A stretch of 64,000 bases of DNA from Agrypnia vestita (GCA_016648135.1 JADDOH010010098.1:1-64000), one strand, 5' to 3'; counted from the stretch's first letter, positions 47,146-56,351 are shown. The notes: generated by a model not told the origin, from the letters alone. A program made the numbers and translations.

Positions 47146-47500
47146 TATAGTTACAAGAATACATAGATACATATGAATTTAATACATAAATCTTATAAAC
47201 TCAAATACAAAATAAACAATACAATATAACAATACAAAAATTAGCATAGTCAAAATAAGTTTCTTTTATTTAGCAATATTTTCATTAATTCTGTCTTTTG
47301 CCCTTTTTATTAATGTCCTTTTTGACATGACATGGAATTTTATTAAATATTTTTGGTATGACATATTTTAGTGTTCTTTGTCCATACTTATTTATGACCT
47401 TCGGTATTCGTAGTAATTCTTTAACTGTAAATCTGGTACTATGTTTATGTATCAACGTCTGATTAGTTTGTACCACAAGATATTATTTAAAATTAAGTAA
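47018..47500 (-). pseudogene. LINE 3' end (L2/CR1- or Jockey-like)
   Basis: The minus-strand frame 47476-47285 encodes LIHKHSTRFTVKELLRIPKV then INKYGQRTLKYVIPKIFNKI and PCHVK. It follows the common LINE tail pattern (H-TR..., P+-N-YG-R-, then P-I-N-IP). Downstream on that strand is an AT-rich 3' UTR ending in an AAATAAATAAAATAAAA-like tail at 47018-47030. A (TA)n tract (47110-47142) lies in the UTR. 5'-truncated. Confidence 0.6.
47110..47142. repeat. (TA)n microsatellite
   Basis: An uninterrupted TA dinucleotide run of about 33 bp. Confidence 0.95.
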
Positions 47501-48140
47501 AAAAAATAAAAATAAAAATATTTTTTTTATAAAAAGGGATATGCGTGTTCAGAATAAGTCGTGGCTCTGGGAGACTAATGAAAACACTGGAAATTAACTA
47601 GCGATTTATTATTTATTTATTTTATTAATTGGACGTCACTTACACTACTTAAACTTAACGCTTTTCTTTAAATCACACTATTTCGTAATATAACGAATTC
47701 TTTATTCTCGCTGGGTAACACTCTATTTATAACTTGTAGAACATTCAATTCTCACGCGTAGTATTTATCGCATTTATTTATTCCCTATTTTGGTAAGTAC
47801 TTACCTGATTATTTGGTCGATATCTGTTTCGTAATTCACGACTGGGCATACCTGGCCATCGTCCGCGACTCACTTCGCAATGAACGATCTGTCAAAACAA
47901 GACTCCACTCACCGGTATAAATAGCTTAATTCCGCTATTTATACCGGCAAACGCTGATTTTTCGAATCTCCTAGATTATTCTAGTGTTTAGGAGAAGCTT
48001 CCTTTCGCTTCTAGACTGTTCCAGGTGTTTGTAGACTGTGATGGAGGCTTCTATGTTATTTTCGTCATTGACATATTACGATGATTCTGTACATTAAATT
48101 TCGTTAAATAATATACGAGTGAAATTTTAATGGAATTCTG
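47501..48140. other. LTR-like sequence, edges unresolved
   Basis: 47965-48010 (TCCTAGATTATTCTAGTGTT then TAGGAGAAGC) resembles the solo LTR at 42385-42420. 47914-47942 contains a repeated TATAAATAGC/GCTATTTATA inverted TATA-like pair. No TG...CA edges with target duplication were found. Confidence 0.35.
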
Positions 48141-48144
48141 ATAC

Positions 48145-48240
48145 CAACACTAATGCATGGAAGTGAACCCTGGAGCTGGCAGAAGAGGAACGAAAGTAGA
48201 CTGAATGCAGAGGAGAAGAGTCCCCTTAGACATATATGAT
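48145..48240 (+). pseudogene. LINE reverse transcriptase remnant
   Basis: The translation LMHGSEPWSWQKRNESRLNA then EEKSPLRHI matches the L-YGSE-W---K--E-R--A-E---LR block found after the RT catalytic motif in RTE-like LINEs. Short; a Helitron begins 36 bp later. Confidence 0.6.
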
Positions 48241-48275
48241 CGTAGTATGATCATAAGCTCATCATAGAATTTAAA

Positions 48276-48788
48276 TCTATACCTATAAAACTCAATGTCT
48301 TTCTGTCTGTCTGTCTGTTATCTATACAAATCTACACCGTTTGTCCGATTTCATTCAAATTTTAAATACTTATGCTTTAGGAACCGGCGGGTAAAATTGG
48401 CGACATTTCCTCCATATTCTTTTACCCCTTCCCCTCCCCTGATACATTTTCGATGCAAATCTGTACCGTTTGACCGATCGGACTCAAAATTTGGAAACAT
48501 ATTCTTCAGTACCAGGCGGGTAACATATGTGACATTTCTTCCCTATTATTTTACCCCTTCCTCTCCTCCTGATATATTTTTGATGCAAATGTGTATCGTT
48601 TGACCGATCGGACTCAAAATTTGGAAACTTATTCTTTAGTACTCGACAGGTAACATAGGTGACATTTCCCCCCTATTGTTTCACCCCTTCCTCCCCCCTG
48701 ATATATTTTCGATAACCTTTGTTTCCCCCCAACAAATTAATTTTTAACTTAATCCTTAACCCGTGCAACGCCGGGTACGAACAGCTAG
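48276..48788 (+). mobile_element. Non-autonomous Helitron with internal tandem repeats
   Basis: Starts TCTATACCTATAAAACTCAA after an A. Ends with a short hairpin ACCCG-TGCAACG-CCGGGT-like stem, then ACGAACAG and CTAG (48785-48788) before a T. Inside are three tandem units of about 127 bp, each with an ACCGTTTGACCGATCGGACT-like start, TTCTTTAGTAC-like middle and CCCCTTCC-like end. No target duplication. It is a different family from the TGACGG-hairpin Helitrons in this window. Confidence 0.8.
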
Positions 48789-48789
48789 T

Positions 48790-49110
48790 AATTAAAGAAT
48801 TAAAAAAGGGTCGCCCTGATGGTTAAGGCATGTTTAGTGCAAGTGTTGACGGTGTCAGAAAGAGAGAGTGACCTTGTGGCACGACCAGATTAACCAGATA
48901 TTGGAAGATGGTCTTAGAAGCCACAACAATCGTTGAGTTTACATACGAAAACGTATGAATGTAGATGAGGCGAGAGTTGTGTGTCAGGAGAGAAGTATAT
49001 GGCACTCTATCCTCTCTGCCTACCCCCTCAGAAACGGCGTTATGGAAAAGTACGTAAGCAGCTTTTTGGTTCTTGCGAGTACAACAAAGTTTGATTATAA
49101 GTGCAATTTT
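48790..49110 (+). pseudogene. LINE C-terminal remnant
   Basis: A plus-strand frame at about 48945-49125 reads MNVDEARVVCQERSIWHSIL then SAYPLRNGVMEKYVSSF, resembling the DEARVVxQDRxxWR terminal block of RTE-like LINEs. Upstream sequence is related but frame-shifted. It may originally have been continuous with 48145-48240 and split by the Helitron. Confidence 0.5.
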
Positions 49111-49559
49111 TTTTTGATTCATGTCGATTAAAATTCCTAAAATTCACATTCTTTTTTTGCAAGACGTGCATTTATTATATTCATTGTAAATATCAAGCAT
49201 TAAATAAATTACAAAATATTAACAAGGCCCGTACAATGTTTGTATTCAAATTTCGTTAGCCTTGAAGGCAATTTGCGTACACGCTTAGAATAGTTTTATT
49301 TTTATTGAAAATATATTCGAAGAATGCAAAAAACCCACAAAATTATTCGTGAACGATATTAAATTAAAATAATCTTAGCGATATTTTGAGTGATCATCAA
49401 AATTTGTGAAAAATTAGTTTTTTTTTTAAAATGCAGATATTTATTGATTTTTGTTAAATACCTACTATTTATGAACGCAGAAAGGAGGATGAATGTTCAA
49501 AAATTGGCGAAAAAAATTAATAAATCAGTACTTACATCCAAAATGCATTTGAGTTTATA
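49111..49559. other. No gene; AT-rich flank of nested insertion
   Basis: Nothing recognised before the mariner left end. Confidence 0.45.
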
Positions 49560-49763
49560 TTAGGTCCTTACATATGAAATTGGCGTTTAGTATGGGAGGA
49601 ACTTAGAGTATATACAATCCATAGAGGGATAACTAAACATTTTACCAAACCCGTACGCGTGGTAACATAAAGCTTACTCAGTTTTAACAATATAGTGACA
49701 CATAAGACAAAAAGGGACAAAAAAGATCACCCGGTCGAGTACGTCTTTAATTGCTTTGTAAGG

Positions 49764-49801
49764 GTTCTCTTTGCCCGAGTTTCAAAACTCGGGCAGAGAA
49801 C
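49764..49801. repeat. Hairpin in the 5' leader of the P-like gene
   Basis: GTTCTCT-(TT)-GCCCGAGTTT (49764-49782) pairs with AAACTCGGGCAGAGAAC (49785-49801), with a two-base bulge and two-base loop. It lies 79 nt before the start codon, 163 bp inside the element. It could be an internal inverted repeat used in transposition or a leader structure affecting translation. Confidence 0.85.
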
Positions 49802-49879
49802 GGCAGAGCTGACAGATTTGTTATCCGTATTTTCGATAAATTATTGTGTGTTTACGTGCAAATATTACAAAAAATTGAT

Positions 49880-50615
49880 ATGCCTTCTTGTGCAATGAAG
49901 GGGTGTTCCAATAGGACTGGAAACGGGAAGAAACATATCAGTTATCACAGGTATTTTATCCAAAATATGAAAATTTTACATATATACGTTTTATTTCATA
50001 ATTTTAACAACAAACCAAGTGCAAACATTTACTTTTGTTTAAAAAATCCTAGAACGTTTATTTTTGATTGATTTTATTACACAAATAATTCGGAGAATGC
50101 TATTTTGAAGATGTTTTTGATGACTTAAATCAAAATATGTCTATGAATGTTCAATCAATACGAACTGTAAAATTATTTACTTAGATAGCCGACATTTTAA
50201 AATATATCCGTCTCTTTTTTTCTCCTTTAAAAATTCTGAATTTTTAGGAGTAAGAATGAGAAGGCACTACATTGTATGGATCTAACTAAGCTCAATGTGG
50301 TATTTTTATGACAAAGCATATTGGACCGACAGGGCTGTGCTTAAAATTTTAGAATACAAATTATTTATTATTTATTATTTAAAGTATTCGGATTGGGATA
50401 TCATTTTTTGTAGGTTCCCAAAAAATGAAGTAAAAAAAAGTGAATGGATCCATGCTGTGGGAAGGATTAATTGGAATCCCGGAAATCACAGTTGTGTTTG
50501 CTCAGATCACTTCTTGAATGTACATTTTGACAGAAGGAAAGAAAACAAATTAGTTCGAATAAAAAAATTTGCCGTTCCTACGAATTATTCAAGAGCAGAA
50601 CTGGCTTTTGATAGA
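49880..50615 (+). CDS. Exons 1-2: THAP zinc-finger DNA-binding domain
   Basis: Exon 1 (71 nt) encodes MPSCAMKGCSNRT and ISYHR. Exon 2 (202 nt) encodes FPKNEVKKSEWIHAVGR, then CVCSDHF and, later, FAVPT. Zinc ligands are C4 and C9, then a C-xx-H (CSDH) after 43 residues, within the THAP spacing. The invariant P of RFPK, the W of SEW, the F after the last ligand and the P of AVPT are all present. The donor of exon 1 is GTATTT, the acceptor before exon 2 TTTTTGTAG, and the donor of exon 2 GTAAGT. The intron between them is 463 bp; the next, up to the first cassette, is 377 bp. Confidence 0.9.
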
Positions 50616-53600
50616 GTAAGTACCTATTGTGTTCATTCTTTATTCGTTTTTCGTTACATAAAAAATTTCTTAAATCGCCAATTTATACGGGATTTATAAA
50701 ATTAGTTATGTGCATTCTGAAACTCCTAGTATATGAAGTAGTATATTTTCGTCCGGTATAAATATACATTGCCCTATAAAATACACCCAAAAAAATGTAA
50801 TTAATTGCAAAATGATTTTATTTCTTTGTTATAAAGATATAAGAAATAAGAAAAACATAAAAAAACTAAAAATTTTCGATTTATGGGTTATTATAGCATA
50901 CGTAGGAGCCATCGATATTATGTTTTACCTAAAATCGTTAGGTATATTAATTTTTCATAAACTTTAAATTTAATCGACATTATTACATTCAGTCTACAAA
51001 TTCGACAGTAAACATGGGAGAGTTGCTTAAAGTGATCCCTTCATGTAATGCAGTCGTTGGCCATGTATGTTTTGATAGTACGTTTTACCTAAAATCGTTG
51101 TATTAATTTTTTGAAAACTTTAAATTTAATCGATATTATTACTTTCAGTCTACAAATTCGACAGAAAACATGGGAGAGTTGCTAGAAGTGATCCATTCAT
51201 GTAATGAAGTCGTTGGCCATGTATGTATAGATAGTATGATTTACCTAAAATCGTTGTATTGAGTTTTTGAAAGCTTTAAATTTAATCGATATTATTACTT
51301 TCAGTCTACTAATTCGACAGTAAACATGGGAGAGTTGCTATAAGTGATCCCTTCATGTAATGAAGTCGTTAGCCATGTATGTATAAATAGTACGTTTTAC
51401 CTAAAATGTTGTATTAATTTTTTGAAAACTTTAAATTTAATCGATATTATTACTTTCAGTCTACAAATTCGACAGTAAACATGGGAGAGTTGCTAGAAGT
51501 GATCCCTTCATGTAATGAAGTCGTTGGCCATGTATGTATAAATAGTACGTTTTACCTAAAATCGTTGTATTGATTTTTAGAAAGCTTTAAATTTAATCGA
51601 TATTATTACTTTCAGTCTACAAATTCGACAGTAAACATGGGAGAGTTGCTTAAAGTGATCCCTTCATGTAATGCAGACGTTGGCCATGTATGTATTGATA
51701 GTATGTTTTACCTAAAATCGTTGTATTAATTTTTTGAAAACTAAATTTAATCGATATTATTACTTTCAGTTTACAAATTCGACAGTAAACATGTGAGAGT
51801 TGCTAGAAGTGATCCCTTCATGTAATGAAGTCGTTGGCCATGTATGTATAGATAGTACGTTTTACCTAAAATCGTTGTATTGATTTTTTGAAAACTTTAA
51901 ATTTAATTGATATTATTACTTATTATTACTTTCAGTCTACAAATTCGACAGTAAACATGGGAGAGTTGCTGGAAGTGATCCCTTCATGTAATGCAGTCGT
52001 TGGCCATGTAAGTATAGATATTACATTTTACCTAAAATCGTTGTATGAATTTTTTGAAAACTTTAAATTTAATCGATATTATTACTTTCAGTCTACAAAT
52101 TCGACAGTAAACATGGGAGAGTTGCTAGAAGTGATCCCTTCATGTAATGAAGTCGTTGGCCATGTAAGTATAGATATTACGTTTTACCTAAAATAGTTTT
52201 TTAGTTCTTTATTTAAGTGTAATATATGTTTCCGTTCACTTTTATGAATTATTTGAAATGCATAATATATAATGGATTTTGTTTAATTTCAGGTAGTGTT
52301 CAATACTCACAACAGTGTAACAGCACCAGACGTCGATACTCCTAGAAAATTAGCTTTAAAAAAAAAATTGTTTCAGAGAAATGAAAGTATTGTTAAATTG
52401 CAGAGAAAAGTTGCAACATTGCAACAGTCAAATCGTCGACAGTTGAAAAAAATTGCTAATTTAACAAATATTGTTCAGGAATTAAAAGAAATGGGCCATA
52501 TTCAAAGTGAGGGTATTGAGATATTATCCTCAATGGATGGGCCCAACAGGGATTTTTTGAAAAGACAAATATCTAAGACTCAGAAGCTCCCTTTAACGAG
52601 GAAATACTCCCCAGAGCTGAGGAAATTTGCTATTACCTTGCATTTTTATTCGCCTAGAGCGTATAACTATGTGAGGGAAACTTTCAACACTTGCTTGCCT
52701 CATACCAAAACATTATCGAATTGGTACAAACAAGTTAACTGCGATCCCGGCTTCACTCAAGAGTCGTTTGATGCCCTCAAACTTAAAGTAAAGCACAGCG
52801 ATCGTCCAATTCTTTGCTCACTTGTAATGGATGAAATGAGTATCCGTAAGAAGTTAGAAAGGATTGGACAAGTGGAAATGGGATATGTTAATTTTGGTGC
52901 AAATTTGGAAGGAGATGAAATACCCCTTGCTCGTGAGATACTTACCTTTATAGTTGTTTGTATTAACGGGTCATGGAAAATACCAGTTGGATATTTTCCT
53001 GTGGATGGCTTAACAGGGGAACAAAAGAGTATTTTGGTTACTCAATGTCTCTCTTTGCTAAAAGGGTGTGGAATTCGTACAATATCTTTGACGTTCGATG
53101 GCGCAGCTCCAAACGTAAGTATGGCAAAACAGTTGGGTTGTTCGTTTGAAGAGCATAATTTAAAACCATATTTTCTCTTTGAAAATGAAATTGTTGTGGT
53201 TTTTTTTGACCCATGTCATATGCTTAAATTAATTAGAAATACACTAGGGGATAAAAAATATTTTTTAGATAGCAATGGTGGTATCATTGATTGGAGGTTT
53301 ATAGAGCAATTAAATATTTTACAGGATAATTATGGACTTCATTTAGGTAACAAATTACGGAGAGAGCACATTGATTATGTGCGACAGAAAATGAAGGTTC
53401 GATTAGCGGCGCAGTTATTTAGCGATTCTGTAGCGGATGCCATAGAATTTTGTGCTAAAAATCTAAAGCTGCCACAATTTTCTAACAGTGAACCAACAAT
53501 TTTTTTCATAAGATGTATAAACAAACTATTTGATATATTCAATTCCCGTAATATTTCGGCACCTGAATGGAAAAGGCCTGTAGTCTCGGGGAATCATTTA

Positions 53601-54599
53601 AAGTTTTCTGCGTACCTGAGTAATGTTAGCGTATATTTATCTGATTTAAAATTACCAAATGGAGTAAAAGTTATTCAGTCTAATAAAAAAATGGGGTTTT
53701 TGGGTTTTCGAGTTTGCATAGAAAGTTTACAATTATTAGTTAAGACGTATTTAATGTCAGAGTCCCCAGTGTTAAAATATCTAACGATGTACAAATTTAA
53801 TCAAGACCATATCGAATTATTTTTCGGAGCTATACGCTCACATGGTGGTTATAATAACAACCCAACCGTTAGCCAATTTAAGTCCGCGTACAAGAAATTA
53901 CTTATACGCGCAGAAATCAAAGATAATGTAAATGGAAACTGCATACCTTTAGATCAAATTAGTATACTTAACTGTAATTCAAATAATTCTGTCAACATTA
54001 TAAACTGTTCCTCCTCCAAATTAAAATTATTACGTGATGACGAATTGAGTTTCGAAAATACTTTGCCTTTCGACGATATTCCTGAATCAATATATATGTG
54101 CAGTCAGTATGTGGAGAGTTGTATAATTTATATTTGTGGTTTTGTTGTCAGGCATCTAAATAAAAAAATTAAATGTGAGAATTGTCTTTCTGCCCTTATT
54201 GGCTTTAAGACAACTTTGCGAAATTCATTAATTGCACAAAAAGATAGAGGGGGGTTAGTATATCCATCAGATGACGTTATTTTAATTTGCACACATAGTG
54301 AACGCGTTTTTAGAGAAGCTCTTAACCGTAGTGGAGGAAAAAGAATGAATCCTCACTTTTCATTAGAATATTTAGTCAACAGGGTCTTAAAAATATTCCT
54401 AACTGTAGATTGTTTTAATATATTACTTTCTCACATGCTAGACCAGTCACCGCTGGAGAACCATACTGTTCACCTAATTAAGGCAGTTGCTTCTAAATAT
54501 TTAGATGTCAGGCTACACTTTCTGATCAAATCAGCGGTACAACCTACCGTCAGAGTGAGACAACATTTCAACAGATTAATTATCTTCCAAAATCAATAG
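49880..54599 (+). CDS. THAP-domain P-element transposase (spliced gene)
   Basis: Inferred gene: exon 1 at 49880-49950, exon 2 at 50414-50615, a variable number of 72-nt cassettes within 50993-52163, last exon at 52293-54599. Exons 1 and 2 join within a codon (AG|G), giving HRFPK exactly as THAP domains require. All later junctions are phase 0. With one cassette the product is 883 residues, close to THAP9 and somewhat longer than Drosophila P transposase. The product should bind the element's ends through the THAP finger, multimerise through a coiled coil, and cut and join DNA by an RNase H-like fold. The start was chosen because it places the first THAP cysteine at residue 4. AATAAA signals follow at 54860-54880. 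The exon model is inferred; no transcript was available. Confidence 0.85.
50993..52163 (+). repeat. Tandem array of eight splice-ready 72-nt cassette exons
   Basis: Cassettes: 1, 50993-51064; 2, 51149-51220; 3, 51305-51376; 4, 51460-51531; 5, 51616-51687; 6, 51770-51841; 7, 51936-52007; 8, 52092-52163. All are exactly 72 nt, preceded by a T-rich tract and TTCAG, and followed by GTATGT (1-6) or GTAAGT (7-8). Spacings are 154-156 bp, except 166 between 6 and 7. Each encodes 24 residues, consensus STNSTVNM then GELLEVIPSCNEVVGH. Introns are 82-94 bp and as similar between copies as the exons, pointing to recent tandem amplification. Copy 3 has TAA at codon 13 and copy 6 has TGA at codon 9; six copies are open. 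Confidence 0.88.
52293..54599 (+). CDS. Last exon: coiled coil and P-type transposase core
   Basis: It begins after TTTAATTTCAG, in phase 0, and is open for 768 codons. Residues about 15-65 are a predicted coiled coil (KKKLFQRNESIVKLQRKVAT and onwards), the P-element dimerisation region. The catalytic core follows. Counting from the second codon, D179 lies in LVMDEMS, D268 in LTFDGAAPN and E507 in NQDHIELFFGAIR, matching the D, D, E layout of P transposase and THAP9. FFDPCHMLKLIRN (about 304-316) marks the start of the insertion domain, which binds GTP in Drosophila P transposase. There are no stops or frameshifts. Confidence 0.93.
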   Translation, partial: VVFNTHNSVTAPDVDTPRKLALKKKLFQRNESIVKLQRKVATLQQSNRRQLKKIANLTNIVQELKEMGHIQSEGIEILSSMDGPNRDFLKRQISKTQKLPLTRKYSPELRKFAITLHFYSPRAYNYVRETFNTCLPHTKTLSNWYKQVNCDPGFTQESFDALKLKVKHSDRPILCSLVMDEMSIRKKLERIGQVEMGYVNFGANLEGDEIPLAREILTFIVVCINGSWKIPVGYFPVDGLTGEQKSILVTQCLSLLKGCGIRTISLTFDGAAPNVSMAKQLGCSFEEHNLKPYFLFENEIVVVFFDPCHMLKLIRNTLGDKKYFLDSNGGIIDWRFIEQLNILQDNYGLHLGNKLRREHIDYVRQKMKVRLAAQLFSDSVADAIEFCAKNLKLPQFSNSEPTIFFIRCINKLFDIFNSRNISAPEWKRPVVSGNHLKFSAYLSNVSVYLSDLKLPNGVKVIQSNKKMGFLGFRVCIESLQLLVKTYLMSESPVLKYLTMYKFNQDHIELFFGAIRSHGGYNNNPTVSQFKSAYKKLLIRAEIKDNVNGNCIPLDQISILNCNSNNSVNIINCSSSKLKLLRDDELSFENTLPFDDIPESIYMCSQYVESCIIYICGFVVRHLNKKIKCENCLSALIGFKTTLRNSLIAQKDRGGLVYPSDDVILICTHSERVFREALNRSGGKRMNPHFSLEYLVNRVLKIFLTVDCFNILLSHMLDQSPLENHTVHLIKAVASKYLDVRLHFLIKSAVQPTVRVRQHFNRLIIFQNQ

Positions 54600-54859
54600 C
54601 GTACTATATTAAAATTTTATATTTATTATTAATTCCATTAATGTACTTCATCATATTGTTTTTTCAAACAATGTATTTTATGTGTATATACAAACAATGT
54701 ATATTATGTAAATAACGTAATTTTCTAAATATTTGTACAAATGCAGATAACTAAATGTTTATGTTTGATATGATATAAATAATCCTCGATTATAATAATA
54801 ATTATTATTATTATTGCAGTTCCTTATATAATTATTGTTGTGGTGATATTTAAAATTGT

Positions 54860-54880
54860 AATAAAATAAATTAAAATAAA
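54860..54880 (+). terminator. Polyadenylation signals of the P-like gene
   Basis: Overlapping AATAAA hexamers lie at 54860, 54865 and 54875, about 260 nt after the stop codon and 220 bp inside the right end of the element. Confidence 0.6.
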
Positions 54881-55144
54881 TAAATTTACCCACATATAAA
54901 AGGCATTATCATTTATTGCTACTTTATTGTAAGAGAATTCACAGAGAATCGTTCATTTGTGGTAGCCCTGTTTTAGCAACAAATTACAAACACGTGTTAA
55001 AAACGAATTGTCCAGTCTCACCGAATGACCACGCCTCTTTTAACAAAATTCTTACAAGTTTCGAAATAATATGGTCTCTATGGATTGTATATACTCTAAG
55101 GGGAGGAACATAAAGCCGATTTTTTTTTATTATAATATATTTAT

Positions 55145-56164
55145 TTAATCAAAGTATGTACCATTGCTATCTATGCACTTTTGCCATCTCATAGGTAGTT
55201 CATCGATCCCTTCACTAAAAAAACCATTCGGACGGGAATCAATAAAATCTTTGAAGGCGGTTTGGACTGCCCCATCGGAGTTGAATTTTTTCCTTTGCAA
55301 GAAATTATCCAAATTTCGAAAAAAATGGTAATCTGTTGGGGCAAGGTCCGGAGAGTACGGTGGATGTCTTAGACATTCCAATTGAAGCTCCTCTAATTTG
55401 GTAGCCGTCTGTTGTGCAGTGTGTGGTCTAGCGTTATCATGAAGCAGCAGTGGCCTAGAGCGATTAACCAGCCTCGGTTGTTTAGCAGCTAGCTTTTCCA
55501 TCATGGTTTGCAGTTGCTGACAATAGACATCTGCCGTAATCGTCTGGCCAGATTTAAGAAAGCTGTAGTGAACGACACCAGCACTAGTCCACCAAACGCT
55601 CACAAGTAACTTTTTTGGAGTCAATTTTCGCTTGGGGCATGGTTTGGCTGGTTCGGCAGGGTTCAGCCATTGCGATGAGCGCTTCCGATTATCGTACAGG
55701 ATCCACTTTTCATCACAGGTAATGATTCGATTTAAAATCCCTTCATTATTGTGCCGGTTGAGTAATGCAACGCAGCAGTCAACGCGCGTTTGTTGATTTG
55801 CTTCACTCAATTCGTGAGGTACCCCACCTTTCAAGCTTTTTCACCTTACCAATTTGCTTCAAGTGGATTAAAACAGTTTTATCACTAACACCGCAGCCTG
55901 CAGCTAACTCGGATGTGGTTTGCGATGGATCCGCTTCCACAATAGCCTTCAATTCTTCATTATCAACTTTGGTCTCCGGCCGTCCACGGGGCTTGTTCTG
56001 CAGGTCGAAATTTCCAGAACGAAAACGTTGGAACCAAAAACGCACTGTGTTTTCTTTTGCGGCACCGTCGCCATACACATCATTAATCCTTCGAGCGTTT
56101 CTGCAGCACTGGTGCCACGGTGGAACTCGTACTCGTAAATAACGCGATACTTCAAGTTTTTCAT
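55145..56164 (-). pseudogene. mariner transposase, two frameshifts
   Basis: The minus-strand start ATG at 56164-56162 gives MKNLKYRVIYEYEFHRGTSA. A one-base deletion near 56095 shifts the frame before RRINDVYGDGAAKENTVRFW. A one-base insertion near 55822-55825 (an extra G in GGGG) shifts it again before VPHELSEANQQTR. The catalytic aspartates are present: TCDEKWI, HDNARPH and, 35 residues after the second, PTDYHFF, giving D,D34D. The C-terminus ends at SNGTYFD. Full length is about 340 codons, as usual for mariner. Only two small indels separate it from an open gene, so it is fairly young. A P element lies in its 3' flank. Confidence 0.92.
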
Positions 56165-56351
56165 TTTGTAAACTGAGTGACGCAAAGAAAAAACAATTGA
56201 GGAAAAAACAAATGAATTATAATTTTCAAAACACAAATACATGAGTAAATAGCTGTATAAATTTGGATTTGGAATTCCTAACCAAAGAGAAGATATTTGA
56301 GATCAAATTTGCCAGTACGGCAAAACGCCAATTTCATATGTAATGACCTAA

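Larger units (their letters stand above)
49602..55100 (+). mobile_element. Full-length P-superfamily transposon
   Basis: Perfect 25-bp inverted ends: the left begins CTTAGAGTATATACAATCCA (49602-49626) and the right is its complement at 55076-55100. Flanking 8-bp direct repeats GGGAGGAA (49594-49601 and 55101-55108) match the P superfamily's 8-bp duplication. It is 5499 bp long and carries one gene with a THAP domain and a P-type transposase core. Perfect ends, an exact target duplication and no damage to the main exons indicate a recent insertion that could still be mobile. Its unusual part is the internal array of repeated exons. Confidence 0.95.
49560..56351 (-). mobile_element. mariner element, split by a P-superfamily insertion
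   Basis: The left end TTAGGTCCTTACATATGAAA and the reverse-complemented right end TTAGGTCATTACATATGAAA extend to a 29-bp inverted repeat with one mismatch. TA flanks both ends (49558-49559 and 56352-56353), the target duplication of Tc1/mariner elements. Without the P insertion and its 8-bp duplication the element is 1285 bp, the normal mariner size. Its transposase runs on the minus strand from 56164 to 55145. The P element sits in the stretch between the transposase stop codon and the nearer end (49560 side), so the mariner inserted first. Confidence 0.93.

Noticed and set aside
47501..48140. Third solo LTR similar to 42031-42554
   Set aside because: Internal similarity is present, but I found no TG...CA edges with a matching target duplication; kept only as LTR-like sequence.
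50993..52163. Regular direct repeats resembling a CRISPR array or satellite
   Set aside because: The whole 156-bp unit is repeated with no unique spacers, the copies contain matched splice sites and coding frames, and the array sits inside a eukaryotic transposon gene.
51888..52196. 102-codon open frame read as an independent gene
   Set aside because: It runs through cassettes 7 and 8 and the intron between them; splice sites explain it better than a separate protein.
55765..56142. 125-codon plus-strand frame
   Set aside because: Antisense shadow of the mariner transposase on the minus strand.
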